The notes under the pieces: model-generated | Database searches by the model: none | The model's input: the letters and a program-made list of their open reading frames with translations, nothing else | Told to the model about the DNA's origin: nothing | Assembly: GCA_023457935.1 (NCBI GenBank) | Contig: JAEXBA010000016.1 | Coordinates: 1 to 31,551, forward strand | Length of the DNA: 31,551 bases | Direction of reading: 5' to 3' | DNA from: Bacteroidota bacterium | GTDB taxonomy: Bacteria; Bacteroidota; Bacteroidia; Flavobacteriales; Weeksellaceae | In this document: in pieces, positions 7,400 to 13,350 of the stretch | Layout of the letters: each line of letters opens with the position of its first letter | How positions within the stretch are numbered: the first letter of the stretch is position 1 | Program-made: the position numbers and the translations under genes

Positions 7400-7424
7400 A
7401 ACATCCACCGGACATTTTCAGCTT
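7393..7424. terminator. convergent bidirectional terminator hairpin
   Basis: AAGCTGAAA (7393-7401) and TTTCAGCTT (7416-7424) are perfect inverted repeats around a 14-base loop, between convergent dtd (plus) and the lipoprotein gene (minus). On the minus strand TTTTGTTTTGG follows the stem, the better U-tract. On the plus strand a T-run appears only about 17 bases later. Confidence 0.65.
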
Positions 7425-7445
7425 AGAATATATATAGATACTTTT

Positions 7446-7955
7446 TTATGGTGTTGTAACCGGAACACTGCTGAAGCTCAGCGATGTTTTCACATTGATA
7501 TCCGAAGTCGGGCTCTGCTTAAGAACATACACAAATCTTTGCTGTACCGCTCCGGTTTTCATTACATTATCCAGAATCTGAGAAGAATTAACATCCAGCG
7601 AAAGTGTACTTCCCACATTATCGCCAATATTTTCGCGCGAACCTACCAATACTTCGTTGCTGCCGTTAGCTGAAATATACACTTTTACCGATTTGAAAAT
7701 GCCGACACTTGTGTTATCAGGAACGGAAACAGTTGCCGTGCTCATTCTGATGTCTTTCACGTTATTGCTCGCACCTGAAATCTGGTTGATACTTGTTGTT
7801 GTTGAAACTGCTGAAAGCTGTGTATTTGCCGGAGATCCCGAAGTTACCAGAAAATTGGAGTTATACGGAAACGTATTCTGCATAATTGTTGAAACAGTGG
7901 AGCAGCTTGCCAAAGTCGCAGTAGCAACCACCGCGGATAAAAATAAATTTTTCAT
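7446..7955 (-). CDS. hypothetical lipoprotein
   Basis: The protein has 169 residues with a lipoprotein signal peptide ending LASC18. The mature part is Ser/Thr/Val-rich with alternating hydrophobic residues, suggesting a beta-sandwich. It contains segments such as SVKVYISANGSNEVLVGSRE followed by a region ending FVYVLKQSP. I recognise no family or catalytic motif. It stands alone, converging with dtd across a hairpin. The 70-base gap upstream shows no exact promoter element. Predicted envelope location; function unknown. Confidence 0.8.
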   Translation of the reverse strand: MKNLFLSAVVATATLASCSTVSTIMQNTFPYNSNFLVTSGSPANTQLSAVSTTTSINQISGASNNVKDIRMSTATVSVPDNTSVGIFKSVKVYISANGSNEVLVGSRENIGDNVGSTLSLDVNSSQILDNVMKTGAVQQRFVYVLKQSPTSDINVKTSLSFSSVPVTTP

Positions 7956-8025
7956 AATTTTTCTCTTAATTCAGAAAGTTTTACACAAACTGTACCAAAA
8001 AATTCAAAATGGAAATTATGTAAAA

Positions 8026-8562
8026 CTACTCAACGGCAACCGAGAACCGTCCTTTGGTTTCCCCTGAAGCCATATTGCTTTTTCCTATTACCAGCCAGAC
8101 TTCACCCTTCTGCGGGATTCTGTATGAAAAAATTTCCCGTCCGAAAGGTCCGTCGGTTTCGCCGTTTGGCAACCGGATCTGGTTAATCCGGATATTCTGC
8201 ATATCATGATCAGGGATGATGCTCGCAGAAATTTCGCTGTTTGAAAAATTCTGAATTTTAAGGATGAATTCCTGCCCGTCTTCGGTAAATTCCTCACCGA
8301 TTTGGAACGGAAGCTGTTCCGCTATGGCGTTTCTTATGATTTTCTTTCCTTCCGTTTCACGGTTCACACCTTCACGAAGGACTTCTTTCACCACAGGAGA
8401 ACTGCTGATGGCCGAATCGGTTTCAGGCACAGAATCAACTGCTTCAACGGTATTTTCTTGCGTGACAACCTGCGTTGAATCCATATTATTCTGCTGAACT
8501 TCAGCTGACTCCTTTTTACACGACAAAATCAGAAACGGCAGGAGAAAAAGAATTTTTTTCAT
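8026..8562 (-). CDS. hypothetical lipoprotein, last gene of the metallophosphoesterase operon
   Basis: The protein has 178 residues. Residues 1-14 and C15 (LILSC-KKES) are a lipoprotein signal, followed by a low-complexity Glu/Gln/Ser/Val linker (about 20-70). Residues 75-178 are a compact, probably beta-rich domain (IGEEFTEDGQEFILKIQNF ... EVWLVIGKSN). No known motif is visible. It begins three bases after the stop of the membrane-protein gene, so it belongs to the operon starting at 11245. Function unknown. Confidence 0.8.
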   Translation of the reverse strand: MKKILFLLPFLILSCKKESAEVQQNNMDSTQVVTQENTVEAVDSVPETDSAISSSPVVKEVLREGVNRETEGKKIIRNAIAEQLPFQIGEEFTEDGQEFILKIQNFSNSEISASIIPDHDMQNIRINQIRLPNGETDGPFGREIFSYRIPQKGEVWLVIGKSNMASGETKGRFSVAVE

Positions 8563-8565
8563 TAT

Positions 8566-9918
8566 TTATTGTTTAAGCGATTCATAGTATAGAATTCTGG
8601 ACAGAAACGGCTGCTCATACTTTCCATCCGCATTCGGATAAATTTCTCTGTAATTTTCCGGAAAGTTTTTCTGAAGAATTTTTTCGTTGAACTTCAGTGT
8701 TTCCAGAAAATCCAGATTTCCCTTTTGGTTTTTAATATTGTAAACCGTTGCCAATCCGCCCCAGTTGACAAAACTGCAAGCCAAAACCGTTCCGTAAAAA
8801 TACCAGATCATGTTGTTAAAAAGAAATGCATTGGTTTTCTTTTTCTGAATTTTTATGTAGGTAAAAAGCAGCCCAATCAGCGACAGCAACAGAAATGCAA
8901 ATACGCCCAGCCGCTTGTAAGTAGCACCATAACTGATAAAATATTCAGCGTTTTTGGCGATTGCAGAAAATACCAGAACGGCATTTAGAACAATCCAGAT
9001 TTTAGCCAGAATCTTTAGAGATCTCGATTTTCCATCAAAATTAAAATTCGATTTAAAATAAAAAAGAATCACCAAAATCGCCATTGTAATCGACATAATG
9101 ACGGCGTTTACCCGTTCGTGGGTTTCCAGCGAAAGCTGCGACGGCGTTTTCGAGTTTTCATAGAAAAGTTCATAATTATAGGTGATGATGAAGAAAACCA
9201 GCAGAATATTCAGCATAAAAAAGGAAACAGTGCCACTTGTTCTTTCGGAATCCAGATCCATAAACGACCAGGTTGGTTTCGGAACGCGGTCTTCCTGAAC
9301 AAAATCATTTTTCAAATAGTGATTCTGAGCATATATGAAGTCCGGAATCCAGAAATTAAACACAGAAAATGCGAAGTAAAAACCAACGCAGGTCAAGACA
9401 ATCAGCCACCAAACATCAATATTCCAGTTGAAGCTCAGAATGTTCGCAAAATGATCGCTTCCGGTGGAATAAATACCAAAAAATGTTGCCAGTAGAACTG
9501 CCGGAATTACAAAAACTGCCAAAACTTTCTGTACCGAACCTTCGGTTTTTTGTTTCGGAAGCCACAGATCAAAAAGGAAAACACGGTAGATAAAACTTAT
9601 GAACGTCAACGCGAAAACCGGAACCGACAAAATGGATTTCAATTCTTTCGATCTCGATTTGAAAGCCAGAAGCAAAACCGACAGGAAAACTGCCACAAAC
9701 GAAACGAAATCGCCGTACCATGCATAGGCAAAAGATGAAAACAGAACACTGATGAACAGCATCCAGAAAGATTGGGTCCGGTTTGTTTTTGGTGTCGAAC
9801 TTACGATCATTAATCCGTAGGAAATTCCTAAAATTCCCAGATTGAGGCCGATACTTTCGTCGTAAAAAAGAACGGTAAACATAACTGTTGCAAGTAAAAT
9901 TTTCTGAAAGGTTTTCAT
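8566..9918 (-). CDS. multi-pass membrane protein, DUF4153/DUF4173-like
   Basis: The protein has 450 residues with about eleven to twelve hydrophobic helices spread through the first 390. A conserved-looking segment is ISYGATYKRLGVFAFLLL (around 330-348), which resembles the YG.T..R motif of DUF4153/DUF4173 membrane proteins. The C-terminal 60 residues are soluble (NLDFLETLKFNEKIL ... FLSRILYYES). The biochemical role of the family is unknown. It overlaps the upstream Coq4-like gene by ATGA and is followed three bases later by a lipoprotein gene. Confidence 0.75.
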   Translation of the reverse strand: MKTFQKILLATVMFTVLFYDESIGLNLGILGISYGLMIVSSTPKTNRTQSFWMLFISVLFSSFAYAWYGDFVSFVAVFLSVLLLAFKSRSKELKSILSVPVFALTFISFIYRVFLFDLWLPKQKTEGSVQKVLAVFVIPAVLLATFFGIYSTGSDHFANILSFNWNIDVWWLIVLTCVGFYFAFSVFNFWIPDFIYAQNHYLKNDFVQEDRVPKPTWSFMDLDSERTSGTVSFFMLNILLVFFIITYNYELFYENSKTPSQLSLETHERVNAVIMSITMAILVILFYFKSNFNFDGKSRSLKILAKIWIVLNAVLVFSAIAKNAEYFISYGATYKRLGVFAFLLLSLIGLLFTYIKIQKKKTNAFLFNNMIWYFYGTVLACSFVNWGGLATVYNIKNQKGNLDFLETLKFNEKILQKNFPENYREIYPNADGKYEQPFLSRILYYESLKQ

Positions 9919-10388
9919 GATTTCGCAGGATTAATAATGTGTAAAAGCGTATTGATGTTGAATGAAAGAAGGTTTTCGAAATCCCAGTTGTGAAAAGCGC
10001 TCATCTTCCTTCCTTTCCGGTATGCTTTCAGGTAATACCCGATTTTTTCAGGAAAAACAAAAGTTCCCAAAAACAGAACGCCCAACAGATAAGCGCTGCG
10101 TTTTCCGTTTCCGAAAAGAAGATACTGCATCGCTATTTCGTCCTCAATTTTGGTGGAACAACCGGTAATCAGATGATAAACATCGTGATTCTCCATTTGC
10201 GGAATCATGCGGAAACCATGCTTTTTATAAAATTCTCCGAGTTTTCTTCCCAGAGAATCTTCCTGAAAAAGCAGCAGCTGTTCCTCGGTAAAATCCCATT
10301 TTCTCTTATGTCTTTTAAAGAATTTCCGGTAATGATGCTGTGATTTTTCGTACATAAACAGCAAAAATTTCAGTCGTGGATTTTTCAT
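9915..10388 (-). CDS. Coq4-like protein
   Basis: The protein has 157 residues, shorter than eukaryotic Coq4. The segment NHDVYHLITGCSTKIEDEI contains H68-D69-x2-H72-x11-E84. This is exactly the HDxxH-x11-E zinc-ligand motif of the COQ4 family, which takes part in ubiquinone synthesis in mitochondria. Flavobacteria use menaquinone, so a literal ubiquinone role is unlikely and another lipid or quinone ligand is plausible. It starts 17 bases after the metallophosphoesterase gene and overlaps the following membrane-protein gene by ATGA. The family call rests on the motif and its surroundings. Confidence 0.75.
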   Translation of the reverse strand: MKNPRLKFLLFMYEKSQHHYRKFFKRHKRKWDFTEEQLLLFQEDSLGRKLGEFYKKHGFRMIPQMENHDVYHLITGCSTKIEDEIAMQYLLFGNGKRSAYLLGVLFLGTFVFPEKIGYYLKAYRKGRKMSAFHNWDFENLLSFNINTLLHIINPAKS

Positions 10389-10405
10389 TTTGAACTATTT
10401 TAAAG

Positions 10406-11245
10406 TTATTTTTTTGTCAGTTTCAACACAGTAATTTCCGGACGAACCATGAACCGAACCTGAAAAGAATGCCCCAAAGCACGGTTTACATAAAGCGTTC
10501 TGCCGTCTTCAAGGTCAATTTCTCCGGAAATATATTTTCGGTTTTTTATTGGAACCAAAGGCGTAATCACTCCGGGAATCCGGCACTGTCCGCCGTGCGT
10601 ATGTCCGCTCAGAATCCACGAATCATAGCCGTTCCAGATATTAAGATCGCAGGCATCGGGATTGTGGCAGAGCAAAAGATTCGCATCTTTGGAATTAAAC
10701 TTGGACATGACTTTTTCGGGATGAAACCGATCGCTCCATATATCTTCGAGACCGATTATATTTAAGCCGGAAATATTCGTTTTTGAATTTAACAGCATTT
10801 GAATTCCTGAATTTTCCAGAATTTTCACGACTTCATCAGCAACCGAATTTTCCCTCCAGTTTTTTCCGTAATCGTGATTACCCAGAATTCCGACGGTTCC
10901 AAGATTTCCAAAAACAGCGGTTTCCATCACTTTTTCAAGAGAGCGTAAATCGTCTTCAGAGCCGTGGTTCACAAAATCTCCAGTATACACCACGATATCT
11001 GGTTGAAGTTCCTTTGCTTTATTAAAACTTTCGGTGAGAAATTTCCAGTCGAAACGTTCGCCTACATGTAAATCCGAAATCTGCATCAGTGTTTTTCCTT
11101 CAAGTTTGGATGGTAAATTTTTCAGAGGCATTTTCTTATAAACAAATTCCAGCCAGAACGGTTCGATCTGCCATGAATACAGTGCGGGAACTGCCGCGAC
11201 AACACCCAGCTGAAACATTCGTTTTAAAAAAGTCTTTCTGTCCAT
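10406..11245 (-). CDS. YaeI-like metallophosphoesterase
   Basis: The protein has 279 residues. An N-terminal hydrophobic segment (residues 11-25) is preceded by DRKTFLKR, which is Tat-like but without twin arginine; it probably acts as a membrane anchor. The calcineurin-like metal site motifs are all present: D58-x-H60 (SDLHVG), G89-D90, GNHDYG (122-127), H193 (CHNPD) and GHTHGGQ (213-219). Relatives such as YaeI hydrolyse phosphodiesters; other members act on UDP-lipid intermediates. It is the first gene of a four-gene operon with the Coq4-like, membrane and lipoprotein genes, which points to an envelope or lipid role by inference. Confidence 0.9.
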   Translation of the reverse strand: MDRKTFLKRMFQLGVVAAVPALYSWQIEPFWLEFVYKKMPLKNLPSKLEGKTLMQISDLHVGERFDWKFLTESFNKAKELQPDIVVYTGDFVNHGSEDDLRSLEKVMETAVFGNLGTVGILGNHDYGKNWRENSVADEVVKILENSGIQMLLNSKTNISGLNIIGLEDIWSDRFHPEKVMSKFNSKDANLLLCHNPDACDLNIWNGYDSWILSGHTHGGQCRIPGVITPLVPIKNRKYISGEIDLEDGRTLYVNRALGHSFQVRFMVRPEITVLKLTKK

Positions 11246-11282
11246 CGTTTTTAATTTATTATTTATAAAGTACTTTGTCTTT

Positions 11283-11290
11283 CAAAGTTA
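11283..11290 (-). promoter_or_regulatory. candidate -7 element for the metallophosphoesterase operon
   Basis: TAACTTTG on the minus strand matches TAnnTTTG and would place the transcription start about 34 bases before the start codon. No TTG is seen at the standard distance upstream, where a terminator-like stem instead occupies the sequence. Confidence 0.45.
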
Positions 11291-11295
11291 AAATT

Positions 11296-11320
11296 CAAAA
11301 AAATAAAAGGATTACTCCTT
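11296..11320 (-). terminator. possible terminator after the winged-helix regulator
   Basis: On the minus strand AAGGA (11316-11320) pairs with TCCTT (11307-11311) around GTAA, followed by TTATTTTTTTG. The stem is only five pairs, but the U-tract is good and it lies 23 bases beyond the stop codon. Confidence 0.5.
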
Positions 11321-11342
11321 CCGTCTTCTGATTGTTATTAAA

Positions 11343-11627
11343 TTATTTTCCCAAAAGTTTCTCCAGCGCCAAGAGATGTTCATTGAAAGCTTTTCTTCCA
11401 GGCTGCGTCACTCGGTAAGAGGTCTTTGGTTTTTTGCCTACAAATTCTTTCTTAATCTCGATGTAATTTGATTTTTCCAGTGCGGAACTGTGACTCGCCA
11501 GATTTCCGTCGGTTACTTCCAGCATTTTTTTCATTTCGTTGAAATCCACCCAATCGTTCACGATCAGAACGGACATAATGCCCAATCTTACACGGCTTTC
11601 GAATTCTTTGTTGAGTTGAGAAATCAC
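11343..11627 (-). CDS. winged-helix transcriptional regulator (HTH_34-like)
   Basis: The protein has 94 residues, essentially one winged helix. The helix-turn-helix spans VDFNEMKKMLEVTDGNLASHSSALEKSNYI, and the wing is KTSYRVTQPGRKAF. Short proteins of this kind (MarR/ArsR-like, PF13601) usually dimerise and control a neighbouring membrane-protein gene. Its partner here is probably the gene 48 bases upstream (11676-12293), with which it appears to be co-transcribed and which it may autoregulate. No ligand site can be read from the sequence. Confidence 0.85.
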   Translation of the reverse strand: MISQLNKEFESRVRLGIMSVLIVNDWVDFNEMKKMLEVTDGNLASHSSALEKSNYIEIKKEFVGKKPKTSYRVTQPGRKAFNEHLLALEKLLGK

Positions 11628-11675
11628 AATGAAAATTTTTTATTTTTTATTTCAGATTTGGATTTTAATAATAAA

Positions 11676-12293
11676 TTACTGGTATTTTCTGTACATCACC
11701 AATCCGTAAACAATATGAAGAACGCCAAAACCAATCGCCCAAAAAAGCAAACCCCAACCCAGGAAAAACATCGATACCAGTCCTAATGCGATTTCGAGGT
11801 AACCCAAATACTGAACGTCCGTCAGTGTATATTTTGCACAGTTTACCAAAGCAAGCCCGTAGAAAATAAGCGTTGCCGGAGCAATGAATACGAACAGATT
11901 GTGATACAGCAGCGCCAGACAAAATATGCCGCCGGAAATTAAAGGAATCAGAAAATTGAGCAACAGCCGTTTCGAAGTGGTGTCCCACATCTGCAGTCCT
12001 TTTCTTTTGCCTTTTCGGGCGGTGAAAAAATAACCGCTTCCAACCGCACCAACAAGTACAACAATTGCCACCCAAATAAGATGCTTTACCAGTTCAGGGG
12101 TGAAAACATTTCTGTTTCCGTCAAAATAGTTGATCCCGTTTTCGCGGAACAGCCAAAAAACATATGCCGCGCCAAGCAAGGCAGTCAGGCCCGCAAAAAC
12201 GCCGGAAAGCCCGCTGAGAGAAAGAAACCGCGAACTGCGTTCCATCATCGAACGGATATGGGAAAGATCTTCCTGATAATTTTTTGATTCCAT
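11676..12293 (-). CDS. five-helix hypothetical membrane protein
   Basis: The protein has 205 residues from the chosen start (MESKNYQEDLSHI). A longer in-frame start at 12314 would lie inside the promoter -7 element, so it is rejected. Residues 1-25 are polar and probably cytoplasmic. Hydrophobic helices follow at roughly 26-46, 65-85, 108-128, 130-148 and 168-195. No catalytic motif is visible. It precedes the winged-helix regulator, a pairing common in Bacteroidetes where the regulator controls the membrane protein. Function unknown. Confidence 0.78.
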   Translation of the reverse strand: MESKNYQEDLSHIRSMMERSSRFLSLSGLSGVFAGLTALLGAAYVFWLFRENGINYFDGNRNVFTPELVKHLIWVAIVVLVGAVGSGYFFTARKGKRKGLQMWDTTSKRLLLNFLIPLISGGIFCLALLYHNLFVFIAPATLIFYGLALVNCAKYTLTDVQYLGYLEIALGLVSMFFLGWGLLFWAIGFGVLHIVYGLVMYRKYQ

Positions 12294-12311
12294 ATAAAGA
12301 ACTTTGAAATG

Positions 12312-12341
12312 CAAAGTTATATTTTATTTTGAAACAGCCAA
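12312..12341 (-). promoter_or_regulatory. promoter of the membrane protein-regulator operon
   Basis: On the minus strand TTG (12339-12341) is followed after 19 bases by TAACTTTG (12312-12319), a full match to the Bacteroidetes consensus. The predicted start near 12308 gives a 15-base leader before the ATG at 12293 and settles the start-codon choice. Confidence 0.7.
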
Positions 12342-12381
12342 TTATTTCTTCATAAATTTTTGTTGCGAAAAACTGAGGTTG

Positions 12382-12425
12382 AAAAATGCCACGAATGCAC
12401 GAATCTTATTAGTGCATTCGTGGCA
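12382..12425 (-). terminator. strong terminator ending the paa island
   Basis: TGCCACGAATGCAC (12387-12400) and GTGCATTCGTGGCA (12412-12425) form a perfect 14-base-pair stem with an 11-base loop. TTTTT (12382-12386) follows on the minus strand. It lies 20 bases beyond the crotonase stop. The arm sequence resembles a short palindromic repeat that I recall from other Flavobacteriales genomes; that part is memory, not evidence in this window. Confidence 0.88.
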
Positions 12426-12445
12426 AAAAGCTTTAGCAGATCAGT

Positions 12446-13213
12446 TTATGACTTGGCGCGCAGTCTTTCTTTAATCATGTTGATGTTTTTCTTCGCAGAA
12501 TCTTCGAGGATTAAGCTTGCGCTCATCGTAATTCTGTCGGGCATCAGTTCAGAAAAATTTTCGGTTCCTTCCCATGAAACTTTTTTGATTAAAGCCAAAG
12601 CTTCATCGCTTCTCGTTGAAAGTTTATGCATGAAATCTGAAAGTTTTGCATCCATTTCCTGAATAGTCGAAGAAACTGAATGATAAATATTATGCGATTC
12701 CGCCCAATCTGCGCTTCTGAAATCTGCATCCACTGCCATTGCAGTGAACTGCGACTTCCCGATTTTTCTTTCCACGTAAGGACCAATCACAAACGGACCG
12801 ATTCCCAAATTGATTTCCGTTAAAGCCAAAGCAGAATCTTTCGTTGCGAAGCAGTAATCAGCTCCGCAAGCAATTCCTACTCCACCGCCGGTTGTTTTTC
12901 CCTGAACACGAACCACAACAATTTTTCCGCAGGTTCTCATCGCATTCAAAACTTTAGCAAAACCACCGAAGAATTTTTTTGAAGTATCCAGTTCTTCGAT
13001 TTCCAGAAGTTCGTCAAAACTTGCTCCTGCACAGAATGCCTTTTCTCCGCCTGATTTCAGAAGAATAGCTTTCACTTCGTTTTTTGCGCCTTCATCCAAA
13101 ATGGTTTGGGCCAGTTTTTCCAGAATTTCTCCCGGCAAGGAGTTGCTTTTAGGCGTTCCGAAAGTGATTTCGGCAATATTGTTTTTGATTTCTGAGTGTA
13201 CGAATGCTTCCAT
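12446..13213 (-). CDS. enoyl-CoA hydratase/isomerase family protein
   Basis: The protein has 255 residues with the crotonase fold: oxyanion-hole segments AFCAGASFDEL (about 60-70) and GKTTGGGVGIACGADYCFA (about 105-123). At the two catalytic positions of classical enoyl-CoA hydratase it has Gly for the first Glu (GGGVGIA) and keeps the second (LALTEINLGIGP). This differs from both PaaF-type hydratases and the PaaG-like proteins nearby. It is the last gene of the island, after paaZ and a 137-base gap, and ends at a strong terminator. It may handle a CoA intermediate of the pathway; the exact reaction cannot be fixed. Confidence 0.82.
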   Translation of the reverse strand: MEAFVHSEIKNNIAEITFGTPKSNSLPGEILEKLAQTILDEGAKNEVKAILLKSGGEKAFCAGASFDELLEIEELDTSKKFFGGFAKVLNAMRTCGKIVVVRVQGKTTGGGVGIACGADYCFATKDSALALTEINLGIGPFVIGPYVERKIGKSQFTAMAVDADFRSADWAESHNIYHSVSSTIQEMDAKLSDFMHKLSTRSDEALALIKKVSWEGTENFSELMPDRITMSASLILEDSAKKNINMIKERLRAKS

Positions 13214-13350
13214 TAATAATTAGGTAATGAGATAATATGATAATTGGGTAATGAGCTAATTTGGAGATTTGAAAATTATCAGATTTAGAAAAAAAATTAT
13301 TGAAAATAATTACGAATTTCCATTATCAAATTTTTCAAATTGTCTTATTT
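13214..13350. repeat. AT-rich repeat-like intergenic block between paaZ and the crotonase
   Basis: No gene is present. GGTAATGAGATAAT and GGTAATGAGCTAAT are near-identical direct copies about 30 bases apart. AAATTTTTCAAATTGTC and TTTTCAAATTAG add a second repeating phrase at the other end. Short phrases like these recur between genes in Chryseobacterium-like genomes as I recall. I see no promoter with both elements. Confidence 0.45.

Noticed and set aside
7978..8026. Inverted repeat GTTTTACA / TGTAAAAC between the two lipoprotein genes
   Set aside because: The arms are exact but 33 bases apart and overlap a stop codon, with no U-tract; too weak to call a terminator or operator.
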